From Flavobacteriales bacterium (GTDB lineage Bacteria > Bacteroidota > Bacteroidia > Flavobacteriales_F > PHOS-HE28): DNA of 64,000 nucleotides. Both the position numbers and the translations under genes were made by a program. The DNA lies in NCBI GenBank assembly GCA_016712535.1, contig JADJQW010000003.1, positions 927,756 to 991,755 on the forward strand, read 5' to 3'. The notes beneath the pieces were generated by a model. It was not told the origin of the DNA and searched no databases. It saw only the letters and a list, made by a program, of their open reading frames with translations. Shown here piece after piece: positions 26,501 to 35,043 of the stretch; within the stretch, counting starts at the first letter, position 1, and the number at the start of each line of letters is the position of its first letter.

Positions 26501-27985
26501 TCAGTCCTTCACTTGGATCCTGAGCAGCTCCTTCACGCGCTCGATCGGCGCCGCGAACCCCAGGCCCTCCAGGCCTTCGCCCACGAGCTTGACTTGGATG
26601 ATGCCGATCACCTCGCCTTTGTCGTTCAGCAAGGGCCCGCCGCTGTTGCCGGGACTCACGGCTACATCGGTCTGCAGGTACACCTTCTCGTCGATCTTGC
26701 GTTTGCCGCTCAAGATGCCCTTGCTCACGCTCTGGCCCAACTGCACATCGGCGGGCGTGCCGATGGTGATCACCTCATCACCCATGGAATTGTCCTCGTC
26801 CTGGCCCAATGGCAGGGCGCGGAAGCCCGAGCCGGTGATGTCGAGCAGCACCAGGTCGTTGGCCATGTCGTGCACCAGCACGCGCGCTTCCTGCCGAAGG
26901 CCATCGGAGAACTGGGCCTCGATCCGCTTCGAGCCCTCCACCACATGGTAGGCGCTGAGCGCGATGCCTTCGGGGTCGATGATCACGCCGCTTCCGTGCC
27001 CGTCGTCGGTGACGATCGTGACGCAGGCCCTGTCGGCATGCTTGATCATCTCGCTCAACGACTTGAAGGCAGGGTTCTTCGCGCGGGTGATGCTTGTGGG
27101 CGCCCTGCTGCTGTCCGCTGCCGCGAATCCGCCACCGGTATCGGGTCCGGCATTCCTCAGCAGGTCGAGGAATTCGCTGCTCCGGATGAACTTCCAGAGC
27201 GCATCCTCGAAGGCATCGATCTGGTTGTCGGTACCGAAGATGGTGCGGTTGCGCGAACGTGAGAATCCCGTGGTGGTCCTGGTGAGCACCACTTTGCTGC
27301 TGTTGCGGTCGAGCACCTGCCATTCCATGCGCATCTCCGCGCGGCCCTGTTCGCCTGAGAGCTTTGCGTCCGCGTTCTTCTCATAAGCGATGTTCACCTT
27401 GGCCTCCATCAGCTTGGCGCCCACGAGGAATCGGGGCATCTGCACGCGCTGTTCGCCGGGCTTCGCGAAGAGCTTGTCGGACTGCTTGCCCGGGATGCGG
27501 ACACCGGCCTGATCGAGCGCTTCATAGAACCTGCGCTCGGCGGTGCGCTCGCCGATCTGCGTGGTGCCGTCCCAGAGCAACGGCCTGCTGTCGCCGCGCT
27601 TGTCGGTGTAGGTGCCGATGCGGTCGCCGCTCTTGGGCGCCACGATAACGCGGTCGAAGCCCACGATGGCCGTGGTGGAATCGAGGGCAGGGGTGATCGG
27701 TGTTCGCTTCAGGTGCACCGTCACGCTCTGGTCGTAGCTCTGCGGCTTGCGCGTCATGGTGTCGCGCCAGCTCTCATAGCCTGGAGCGATGATCTCGATG
27801 GCGATCCGCTTGTCCACGGCCTCACTCCAGCTGAATCGCGCTCGGCAGGGCACCTGGCACTTGGGCTTGCCGTTGAAAAGGACCTGCGCGCTATCGGGAG
27901 AGCCGTTCACGATGTAGCCGAACTGCGCGATCGCGGCATGCGCGGAGAGCAAGGGCAGGGCAAGGAGGAAGAGGCGTGGGTTCAT
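26501..27985 (-). CDS. HtrA-like trypsin-type serine protease with PEGA-like N-terminus
   Basis: 494 aa with a signal peptide (1-20). Residues about 22-92 ('GYIVNGSPDSAQVLFNGKPK' onward) form a PEGA-like surface domain. The C-terminal half is a trypsin-fold protease: His 347 in 'SAYHVVEG', Asp 377 in 'MANDLVLLDI', Ser 448 in 'SPGNSGGPLL'. No PDZ domain follows, unlike DegP. The central part (about 100-290) is unassigned. It is predicted to act in the periplasm in protein quality control or processing. Confidence 0.8.
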   Translation of the reverse strand: MNPRLFLLALPLLSAHAAIAQFGYIVNGSPDSAQVLFNGKPKCQVPCRARFSWSEAVDKRIAIEIIAPGYESWRDTMTRKPQSYDQSVTVHLKRTPITPALDSTTAIVGFDRVIVAPKSGDRIGTYTDKRGDSRPLLWDGTTQIGERTAERRFYEALDQAGVRIPGKQSDKLFAKPGEQRVQMPRFLVGAKLMEAKVNIAYEKNADAKLSGEQGRAEMRMEWQVLDRNSSKVVLTRTTTGFSRSRNRTIFGTDNQIDAFEDALWKFIRSSEFLDLLRNAGPDTGGGFAAADSSRAPTSITRAKNPAFKSLSEMIKHADRACVTIVTDDGHGSGVIIDPEGIALSAYHVVEGSKRIEAQFSDGLRQEARVLVHDMANDLVLLDITGSGFRALPLGQDEDNSMGDEVITIGTPADVQLGQSVSKGILSGKRKIDEKVYLQTDVAVSPGNSGGPLLNDKGEVIGIIQVKLVGEGLEGLGFAAPIERVKELLRIQVKD

Positions 27986-27991
27986 TATGCA

Positions 27992-28795
27992 TCAGAAGTA
28001 TGTTCCAAGGCCCAGGCCTGCACGGAAGACCTGGCGGGAGCCGTTGAGCAAGGTGGTGAAAGTGGCGTATTCCATCTGCCCGTCGTAGTCCTCGGTGTAA
28101 GAGACCGTCATCGAGAAGCTCTTCTCAGTGAAGGCGTAATAATCCAAGCCAAGGAAGAAGCTGAGGAAGAGGTGCTCTCCTAGGTGCGGTGCCATTCCTA
28201 CGCTCAGTCCAGGTGCGATCAAGGTGCGCTGCCAGGCCTCGTTCGTGGAGAGCTTGGCCACCGGGCTCCGATAGACTTCCCAAAAGGAATCGTAGTAGCC
28301 GGATTGGGCATTCCGAGTGAGCACGAGCTTCTCCTCGAACCGCGCCATGGTGACGCGCAGGTCCACGTAGAAGTTCAGCTTGTCCTCTAAATAGATCCGC
28401 AGGAATCCGCTCGCGGTGGAGCCCGCCGTCAGTTCGTAGTCGAACGCGCTCGGGATGTGCCTGTACGAGTATTCGCTATAGCCGCCCCAATCAGAGAAGC
28501 CGTAGCCATCGGTGGTGGGAGAGCCTTTCAGCGAGGCCTTCACCTTGGTGCTCAAGGGCAATCCGAATGAGGCGCCAATCCCTAGGCTCCGGATCGGGCG
28601 GTAGATGATCTGGGGTGCGAATTCGATGCGGCTGATCCCATTGCGCTTGTAATCCATGGTGCGCAGCTTCAGGTTGGAGTAATCGAGGCTGCCGCCGAGG
28701 TAGAGGTATTGCGCCGTGGCTGAACCACTGATCAACAGCGCGAGCAGCAACCCCGGAATCCGGCTGAACGGCAGGAAGTTCTTCAGCGTGTGCAT
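27992..28795 (-). CDS. outer-membrane-like beta-barrel protein (paralogue A)
   Basis: 267 aa from an ATG that opens 'MHTLKNFLPFSRIPG' and a hydrophobic signal ending 'GSATAQYLY'. Alternating aromatic strands ('YLYLGGSLDYSNLKL', 'SLGIGASFGLPLSTKV', 'LAPGLSVGMAPHLGEHLFLS' without the leading L) and the terminal aromatic 'GLGLGTYF' indicate an outer-membrane barrel. The neighbouring gene has the same length and matching motifs, so the two are tandem paralogues. It lies 6 bp upstream of the protease start. An earlier in-frame start exists but puts the signal peptide internally. Confidence 0.6.
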   Translation of the reverse strand: MHTLKNFLPFSRIPGLLLALLISGSATAQYLYLGGSLDYSNLKLRTMDYKRNGISRIEFAPQIIYRPIRSLGIGASFGLPLSTKVKASLKGSPTTDGYGFSDWGGYSEYSYRHIPSAFDYELTAGSTASGFLRIYLEDKLNFYVDLRVTMARFEEKLVLTRNAQSGYYDSFWEVYRSPVAKLSTNEAWQRTLIAPGLSVGMAPHLGEHLFLSFFLGLDYYAFTEKSFSMTVSYTEDYDGQMEYATFTTLLNGSRQVFRAGLGLGTYF

Positions 28796-29005
28796 CGGGG
28801 CGCAGGTGCCGATCAGACATAGCATGCCCATGGTGAAGTTCCCCCGGAACCGGATGGCGCGCCCGGATTGAGGAATCGATTTCACGGCTTCAGGGGGGAG
28901 TTGGTACGCTGTCGCGAATAAAGCACATAGCTTCATTCCTCGTCCTAGAACCATACGGTGTGGGCACCTGCGGCAGAGCGGTCCCCGATACCAATGGTCC
29001 AGAGG

Positions 29006-29809
29006 CTAGAACCGGCGGCCATAGGTGAAGCCGAACCGGAACATGCTGCCTCGTTCCAGGGTGGAGCGGAGCGTGAGCGTTTGCAGGTCGCCGCCATTGG
29101 GTTGCGAATCCAACTCGTACCGGAAGCCGCTGCTTGTGCTCAGGAGCAAGAAGTCGAATCCGCCCTCCAACCTGATGAAGGAGCCCTCGCCCACATGCGG
29201 CATGATTCCGATTCCGATTCCTGGCGCGAGCCCACCCTTGCGCGCTTTCACGGTCTCGTTAAGCGGTTCAACGCCAGCGGATCCCTCACGATAAATCGCG
29301 AAAACTTCGCGGAAGCCTCCATAAGCGGCCCGCGCTTCGACGAAGAATCCGCTTCTATCATGCATGATGAGCATGAGATGCGCGGCGTACAGCGCGGCGG
29401 GCCTGATGGTCACACCATAGGCCTCCGGCGCTCGGCCAGAAGTTTGGTCGGCCCAGCTCCAAGAGGTCATCTCCTCTCCATTCTCATACTCGCCAACGAC
29501 CCGGTACGGGTTCCCGTACTCGTACTCATCGTCGCCGAAGCTGGTCAACCTCTTCGAGTTGATCATGGGCAGGCGCGCGCTGAGACCGACAGCGAAATGC
29601 TGACTGATCCTGTACCCGAGGAATGGTGATGCCTCCAAGGCGACAAAGGCGGTCCTGGAGTCCAGGGCTTCGATCACCTGGATGCTCTCCGGATTCTGCA
29701 CGCTCAAATGAGCGCCTAGGCCAGCATAGAAGAACTGCGCGGATGCGACAGGCCCGCAGAGGGCGGTGAAGAATGCGCATGCGGCGCGAGAATGGTTCCG
29801 GGAAAGCAT
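29006..29809 (-). CDS. outer-membrane-like beta-barrel protein (paralogue B)
   Basis: 267 aa from the ATG before 'MLSRNHSRAACAFFTALCGP', a signal peptide ending near 'VASAQFFY'. 'GLAPGIGIGIMPHVGEGSFI' and 'GGFDFLLLS' align with 'IAPGLSVGMAPHLGEHLFL' and 'GLDYYAFTE' of the neighbour, and the protein ends in 'FRFGFTYGRRF', an aromatic barrel-type terminus. Longer upstream codons are excluded because they overlap the HAD gene. Function unknown; membrane structural or transport role is inferred. Confidence 0.6.
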   Translation of the reverse strand: MLSRNHSRAACAFFTALCGPVASAQFFYAGLGAHLSVQNPESIQVIEALDSRTAFVALEASPFLGYRISQHFAVGLSARLPMINSKRLTSFGDDEYEYGNPYRVVGEYENGEEMTSWSWADQTSGRAPEAYGVTIRPAALYAAHLMLIMHDRSGFFVEARAAYGGFREVFAIYREGSAGVEPLNETVKARKGGLAPGIGIGIMPHVGEGSFIRLEGGFDFLLLSTSSGFRYELDSQPNGGDLQTLTLRSTLERGSMFRFGFTYGRRF

Positions 29810-29862
29810 TGGGGCAGGGAGGGTCAATGGGTAAGCTGAATGCTCTGTGGGATGAGCAGGGC

Positions 29863-30279
29863 TCATTCCTCGAAGGCCTCGATCGTGGCCTGCCGCTCCA
29901 CCAATTTGGTGAACTTGCCATCGTACCGCGTAGCGCGCACGATGTGGTTGTCGATCCAGTGGTAGTTGCCGCCTCGCGGCTTGCCGAAGAGTATCGCGTG
30001 GTACTTGAAGCCATGGCGGTCGAGCCATTCGGTGGTCACTTCGCGGTGCTCCTCCGTGCGGCTGGTGAAGAATGTGAGAATGTGCCCATCATCGAACCAG
30101 CCGTTGCAGATCTCCAGCGCGCCCTCGTAGATGGCGGCGGTGGCCATGCGCTCGGGCTCCTCGTTGGGGATGTCCTCGCAGATGGTGCCATCGATGTCGA
30201 TGAGGAAGTTCTTCTTCCCGTCGGGCAGCTTCGGGCTGATGCGCTTGCCGTCCTCGAAGGTCTCTTGGAGCTGGGCCAT
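29863..30279 (-). CDS. HAD-superfamily hydrolase-like protein
   Basis: 138 aa. HAD motif I 'FLIDIDGTICEDIP' (Asp nucleophile and second Asp), motif II 'TFFTSRTEEHREVTTEWL', and a late 'WIDNHIVRATRYDGKF'. Homologues are sometimes annotated as phosphoheptose isomerase, which the motifs do not support. Probably a small phosphatase or nucleotide/sugar phosphatase-like enzyme. It follows acs by 13 bp on the same strand. Confidence 0.7.
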   Translation of the reverse strand: MAQLQETFEDGKRISPKLPDGKKNFLIDIDGTICEDIPNEEPERMATAAIYEGALEICNGWFDDGHILTFFTSRTEEHREVTTEWLDRHGFKYHAILFGKPRGGNYHWIDNHIVRATRYDGKFTKLVERQATIEAFEE

Positions 30280-30292
30280 GGGGTAAAGTTGG

Positions 30293-32188
30293 CTAAAGGC
30301 GGCCGTTCTTGATCTCCTCCACCACCGCGGGGTCCAGCAAGGTGCTCGTATCGCCCAGATTGTTCATCTCGCCTTCTGCCACCTTCCGCAGGATCCGCCG
30401 CATGATCTTGCCGCTGCGCGTCTTGGGAAGCCCGCTCACGAACTGGATCTTATCCGGTCGTGCGATCTTGCCGATGATGCGCTCCACGGTGGCGATGACC
30501 TCTTTGCGCAGCGCATCCTTGTCAGTGCGCACGTGGTCGCAGATCACGAAAGCATAGATGCCCTGGCCCTTGATGTCGTGCTGGTAGCCCACCACGGCGC
30601 TTTCCACGACATCGGGGTGCTCATCGATCGCGTTCTCAACTTCCGCGGTGCCGATGCGGTGGCCGCTCACGTTGATCACATCATCCACCCGGCCGATGAT
30701 GCGGAAGAAGCCGTCGGCATCGCGCTTGGCGCCATCGCCGGTGAAGTAGCGGCCAGGGTATTGCGCGAAGTAGTTCAGTCGGCAGCGCTCATGCTCGCCC
30801 CATGTGGTGCGGATCACGGAGGGCCAAGGGAAGTCGATGCACAGGTATCCTTCGGCCTCGCCGTGCAACTCCTTGCCTTGCTGGTCCACGAGGATGGTAC
30901 GGATGCCCGGCAGCGGCAGCCCCGCGTGGGCTGGCTTCATCGGCGTGATATCGCCCAAGCCGCTGAGCATGATCCCGCCGGTCTCCGTCTGCCACCAGGT
31001 GTCAACGATGGCGCAGCGCTTCTTGCCTACTTGCTCGTGGTACCAATGCCAGGCCTCTTCATTGATCGGCTCGCCCACGCTGCCGAGCAGTTTCAAGCTG
31101 GGCATGGCGAAGCTTGATGGCAGGTCATGGCCAGCCGCCATGAGCGAACGGATCGCCGTAGGTGCGGTATAGAATTGCGTCACGCCGTGCTTCTCGATCA
31201 CTTGCCAGAATCGCGCGGGGTCGGGCCAGGTGGGCACGCCCTCGAACATGACGGTGGTGGCTCCATTCAGCAGGGGTCCATAGACGATGTAGCTGTGGCC
31301 GGTGATCCAGCCGATGTCGGCGGTGCACCAGAACACGTCGTTCTCGTCCACCTGGAACACATTGGCGAAAGAGCAGCCGGCATACACCATGTAGCCACCG
31401 CAGGTGTGCACCACGCCTTTGGGCTTGCCGGTGCTGCCGCTGGTATACAGGATGAAGAGCGGGTCTTCGCTGTCCATGGCTTCGGCGGGACAGTTCGCGT
31501 CGACTCCCTTCAACTCATCCTCGATCCAATGGTCGCGACCGGGCTGCATGGTCACTTCCTCCATGGTGCACTTCGCCACCAGGACACCGCGCACGCTGGG
31601 GCAGGAGGGAAGCGCCTCGTCAACCACGGTCTTGGCCGGGATGTTCTTCGCGCCCCGCCGGATGCCATCGCTGGTGATCACCAGGGAGCATTGCGAATCG
31701 TTGATGCGGTCAACCAAGGAGTTGGCGCTGAAGCCGCCGAAAACCACGGTGTGGATGGCGCCTATGCGCGCGCAGGCCAGCACACTGATGGCAAGATCCG
31801 GGATCATGGGCATGTAGAGGCAGACGCGGTCGCCCTTCCGAACACCGTTGCGCTTGAGCACATTGGCCATGCGGCAAACGCGCTCATGCAATTGCGCATA
31901 GGTGATGTGGTCACTTGCTCGGGACGGATCGTTCGCTTCCCACAGGAGTGCGGTCTTTTCACCCCGTTCAGCCAGGTGCCGGTCGAGGCAGTTCTCAGTG
32001 ATATTGAGCGTGCCTTCGATGAACCACTTCACCTCAGGCTTGGTGAAATCCCATTCGAGAACCTTGCGCCAAGGCTGCTTCCACGAGAAAGCCGAAGCAA
32101 TCCCGGCCCAGAAGCCTTCGGGGTCGTTGATGCTGCGCGTTCGGGCCGCATGGTATTCGGCCATCGATCGGAGGCGGTAGTCGCTCAT
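30293..32188 (-). CDS. acs: acetyl-CoA synthetase
   Basis: 631 aa. Converts acetate, ATP and CoA to acetyl-CoA via acetyl-AMP. P-loop 'LYTSGSTGKPKGVVHTCGGY', 'WWQTETGGIMLSGLGDITPM' (acetate pocket Trp and TETGG), 'FTGDGAKRDADGFFRIIGR' and the C-terminal 'LPKTRSGKIMRRILRKVAEG' with the acylation-regulated Lys identify Acs. Slightly shorter than E. coli Acs (652). It would feed acetyl-CoA to the same pool as the beta-oxidation genes further downstream. Confidence 0.95.
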   Translation of the reverse strand: MSDYRLRSMAEYHAARTRSINDPEGFWAGIASAFSWKQPWRKVLEWDFTKPEVKWFIEGTLNITENCLDRHLAERGEKTALLWEANDPSRASDHITYAQLHERVCRMANVLKRNGVRKGDRVCLYMPMIPDLAISVLACARIGAIHTVVFGGFSANSLVDRINDSQCSLVITSDGIRRGAKNIPAKTVVDEALPSCPSVRGVLVAKCTMEEVTMQPGRDHWIEDELKGVDANCPAEAMDSEDPLFILYTSGSTGKPKGVVHTCGGYMVYAGCSFANVFQVDENDVFWCTADIGWITGHSYIVYGPLLNGATTVMFEGVPTWPDPARFWQVIEKHGVTQFYTAPTAIRSLMAAGHDLPSSFAMPSLKLLGSVGEPINEEAWHWYHEQVGKKRCAIVDTWWQTETGGIMLSGLGDITPMKPAHAGLPLPGIRTILVDQQGKELHGEAEGYLCIDFPWPSVIRTTWGEHERCRLNYFAQYPGRYFTGDGAKRDADGFFRIIGRVDDVINVSGHRIGTAEVENAIDEHPDVVESAVVGYQHDIKGQGIYAFVICDHVRTDKDALRKEVIATVERIIGKIARPDKIQFVSGLPKTRSGKIMRRILRKVAEGEMNNLGDTSTLLDPAVVEEIKNGRL

Positions 32189-32375
32189 GCGCTGGTGCGG
32201 CGGATTTGAAGTGGTAGCGGCGAAGTTGCGGCATTGATTACTACATCCAACGCCTGCATGTCAAGTGGATTCGTCGAAGGAAAATGATGGTTCGTCCTTG
32301 ACTTCGGTGCCCTCCATCTGAAATCTTGCGCCACTCCTCGGCTGACTGTCCCGCACGAAACACCTTCCATCACGC

Positions 32376-32543
32376 ATGTGGCCAGTTCAGACCCTTACGC
32401 TTCTCCTCTGCCTTACCGACGAAGAACAGCTCTTCGCACAAGCCATTCCGCAGGATGCGCAGCCCGCAACCATCGAAGTGGAGGCGCCTGAACCAGAACC
32501 TGCAGCGAACGCCCTGCTCTTGAGCATCGAAGCTGAAGCCTGA
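32376..32543 (+). CDS. possible small acidic protein (55 aa)
   Basis: Short frame opening MWPVQTLTLLLCLTDEEQLF and ending LLLSIEAEA, with an acidic Pro/Glu-rich middle (IEVEAPEPEP). It has no clear Shine-Dalgarno sequence. It is listed because a strong plus-strand terminator lies 50 bp after its stop codon, in a 477-bp gap that otherwise holds only the acs upstream region, so some plus-strand transcript is expected here. It could instead be a non-coding RNA. Confidence 0.35.
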   Translation: MWPVQTLTLLLCLTDEEQLFAQAIPQDAQPATIEVEAPEPEPAANALLLSIEAEA

Positions 32544-32556
32544 GCGACCGTTACCC

Positions 32557-32569
32557 CGGACCCGGTCCG
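32557..32569. repeat. small palindrome CGGACC-C-GGTCCG
   Basis: Six-base perfect arms around one base, just before the terminator at 32593. Confidence 0.4.
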
Positions 32570-32592
32570 CCGAATGGTGGGCCGAGTACGAA

Positions 32593-32633
32593 GACCCCGG
32601 TGCCACCTGCCCAGGTGCCGGGGTCAACTTTTT
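32593..32633 (+). terminator. strong rho-independent terminator in the acs-downstream gap
   Basis: GACCCCGG with CACCT pairs with AGGTG and CCGGGGTC (13 pairs, three-base bulge TGC, loop GCCC), then AACTTTTT. Orientation is plus strand only; there is no T-run on the other side. It ends a transcript from the 32.2-32.6 kb gap. Confidence 0.8.
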
Positions 32634-32665
32634 CGATCTCCTCTGGAACCTAGCTTAGCTGCCTC

Positions 32666-33913
32666 ATGAAAAAGCACATGAAGCACCTGACCGCTGCCGC
32701 ATTCGCCTTGCTCGCCTTTCACGTCTCCGCCATTGACCGGATCGTGGAGGAATTCGGCGTTGCACCGACCTATCCCAACATCGCAGCGGCTGTCGCCGCC
32801 GCGGTTGATGGCGACCGCATCATCATCAAGAACCGCGCGGGCGATATCCCGTGGATCCAGGACATCACCATCGACAAGAGCCTTGAATTCCTGAGCTATG
32901 CGAACGACGGCTTCTTCGTGGTGCAGGGCACGTACAATATCGCTCCTGCGGACGGTCGCACCGTGCTGATCAACGGCATGCGCAATACGGCGGGGAGCAT
33001 TGGGGCAGCAGCAGGCAGCTCGGGCATCCGTGGAACGCGCGTACGGGTGGTGGACAGCTACTTCGTGAATGGCAGCATCAACCTGGCCAGCAATTGGTTC
33101 GATGCCGATGTCGTGGGCTGCACCTTGGTGAACGGATCCTTGAGCATCAACTTCGGCAATGTGGTAGGCAACGATATCGATTGCAGCCAGGTGAATGATG
33201 AGGCGATCAGCGTGAACACCACTTCGTCAGGCACCGCCATCGATACCTGCGCCATCATCGGGAACAAAGTCAAGGGCCGCGTTGGCTACGAAGGCATCTT
33301 CGGCAGCAGCATCGGCCAGGTGTTCCACATCCGCAACAATTATGTGCAGCATGGCTGGATGGGGATCGAGGTGTATGAAGGACCCGTGACCAATGCAGCC
33401 AACTTGGTTTGGAACAACACCGTGACGGCCTACACCGGCAACTTCACCACCTACGGCATCAACCTCGCGAACACCAACACGGGAAGCATATGGGAGATCA
33501 TGAACAATGTGGTGACCCGCACCTGGAACGGCGAATGCCGCGGAATCAATAACGACAGCGGCAACCTAGGCCAGATCAACGTGTACTTCAACCACATCTC
33601 AACCGGCATCTCCACCCCGGTGAGCACAGGCTTCACCTTCGCGGGCAGCAATACCATCGATCAGGCCATCACCCTCAACGCCGATGGCACCTTCCTCGCC
33701 GACGGCGCGGCCATCGATGGCGGGAATCCTGCTGCGCCGTTCTACGACCTTGACCTCACCACGGGCGATGCCGGCGCGTACGGAGGCAGCTACGCGCTCA
33801 CGAATTTCTTCCCTCTGCAGACTGGCGCGGCGCGGGTGTACATGACCGGCCATCCCTTCAACGTGCGCCAGGGTAGCACATTGCGCGTGAAGGCCACCGC
33901 GTTCGACCGTTGA
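32666..33913 (+). CDS. secreted right-handed beta-helix-type protein
   Basis: 415 aa with a signal peptide (1-22). 'YPNIAAAVAAAVDGDRIIIK' followed by many short repeated strands with Asn ladders ('VVDSYFVNGSINLASN', 'VVGCTLVNGSLSINFGN', 'VVGNDIDCSQVND', 'IGNKVKGRVGYEG') fits a parallel beta-helix such as pectate-lyase-like or DUF1565-type proteins. No catalytic signature or complete sorting domain is visible; the end 'FNVRQGSTLRVKATAFDR' is abrupt. It lies 10 bp before the next gene on the same strand, so the two probably form an operon. Confidence 0.65.
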   Translation: MKKHMKHLTAAAFALLAFHVSAIDRIVEEFGVAPTYPNIAAAVAAAVDGDRIIIKNRAGDIPWIQDITIDKSLEFLSYANDGFFVVQGTYNIAPADGRTVLINGMRNTAGSIGAAAGSSGIRGTRVRVVDSYFVNGSINLASNWFDADVVGCTLVNGSLSINFGNVVGNDIDCSQVNDEAISVNTTSSGTAIDTCAIIGNKVKGRVGYEGIFGSSIGQVFHIRNNYVQHGWMGIEVYEGPVTNAANLVWNNTVTAYTGNFTTYGINLANTNTGSIWEIMNNVVTRTWNGECRGINNDSGNLGQINVYFNHISTGISTPVSTGFTFAGSNTIDQAITLNADGTFLADGAAIDGGNPAAPFYDLDLTTGDAGAYGGSYALTNFFPLQTGAARVYMTGHPFNVRQGSTLRVKATAFDR

Positions 33914-33923
33914 TGCGCGCACG

Positions 33924-34976
33924 ATGATGATGGTACGATTCCTTTCATCCTGCTCGCTGTTGGCGGTCCTCACGGTCAGCGCGCAGCGCGTGGACAATGC
34001 CGAGTACTTCTGGGATGCGGATCCCGGCGCAGGCAACGCGAATCCGATGAGCGCCATGGATGGCGCCTTCAATGACGCCGTGGAAGCCATCTTCCTTGAA
34101 ACCGCGACGCTGCCCCCAATCGGGGCGCACACGTTGGGTATCCGGGTAAAGGACCAGCAGAACAATTGGGGGCCGACTTACACGACCGTTGTGGTGATGG
34201 AGCCTCCGGTGGTGACGGCCCCAGAGATAACCGTAACGCAGGCCGAGTACTTCTGGGATGCGGATCCGGGCCAAGGCAGCGGCACGCCCATGGTCGCGTT
34301 CGATGGCGACTTCAACAGCGCCTTGGAAGCGATCTCGATGGAGACCGCCGTGCTGCCATCAACCGGGGTCCATGTGCTCAGCGTTCGCGTGAAGGACGTG
34401 AATGGCGCTTGGAGCCTGCCGTTCAACGTGTTGGTGGAAGTGCTCGACGGCGCCGTGAGCTTCCCGGAGATCAGCGTAAGCGCTGCCGAGTACTATGTGA
34501 ACGATGATCCCGGCTTCGGTCTGGGCACGCCCATGCTCGCTGTGGATGGGGGCTTCACCAGCGCGCTAGAGGCGATTAAGGGCGGTGGCATCCCCGCACC
34601 GGTCACGGCTGGCGTGAACGTGCTCTGGCTCCGCGCGAAGGATGTGAACGATAGCTGGGGCCCGAGCTTCGGCATCGTTGTGAACATTGATACCACCATC
34701 ACCGGAACGGTGGGGGTGATTGACCAGGGATCCCATGGCATGCGCCTCTCGCCGAATCCGACCAGCAGCGATGCGGGCTTCAGCATCCTCTTTGATCGCA
34801 CGATGAGCGATGCGCTGATCCGCGTGCTCGATGGGGCAGGCCGAGTCGTCCTGGAACGGCAGGTCCGGCAGGAGCGGCGCATTCAGCTGAGCATGCCGCA
34901 CGCGGCGCCGGGTGTTTATCATGTTGGCGTGATCATCGGCGGACAGCCGCGATGGGAGCGGCTTGTGGTGAGATAG
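33924..34976 (+). CDS. three-repeat secreted protein with T9SS sorting domain
   Basis: 350 aa with a signal peptide. Three consecutive repeats of about 75 residues each begin 'AEYFWDADPG', 'AEYFWDADPG' and 'AEYYVNDDPG' and end 'LGIRVKDQQNNWGPTY', 'LSVRVKDVNGAWSLPF', 'LWLRAKDVNDSWGPSF'. From about residue 265 a Por sorting domain follows ('GMRLSPNPTSSDAGFSILFD', 'VYHVGVIIGGQPRWERLVVR'). Predicted to be exported and surface-attached; the repeated unit has no assigned function here. Confidence 0.75.
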   Translation: MMMVRFLSSCSLLAVLTVSAQRVDNAEYFWDADPGAGNANPMSAMDGAFNDAVEAIFLETATLPPIGAHTLGIRVKDQQNNWGPTYTTVVVMEPPVVTAPEITVTQAEYFWDADPGQGSGTPMVAFDGDFNSALEAISMETAVLPSTGVHVLSVRVKDVNGAWSLPFNVLVEVLDGAVSFPEISVSAAEYYVNDDPGFGLGTPMLAVDGGFTSALEAIKGGGIPAPVTAGVNVLWLRAKDVNDSWGPSFGIVVNIDTTITGTVGVIDQGSHGMRLSPNPTSSDAGFSILFDRTMSDALIRVLDGAGRVVLERQVRQERRIQLSMPHAAPGVYHVGVIIGGQPRWERLVVR

Positions 34977-34990
34977 CGAACCCTTCCGAC

Positions 34991-35026
34991 CGAAGAGGCC
35001 CTGCCCGAGCGAGCAGGGCTTCTTCG
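34991..35026 (+). terminator. terminator after the three-repeat gene
   Basis: Fourteen-pair stem CGAAGAGGCCCTGC / GCAGGGCTTCTTCG with one G-T wobble and loop CCGAGCGA, 14 bp after the stop codon. Confidence 0.7.
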
Positions 35027-35043
35027 TTCGCATCTTCGGCGCC

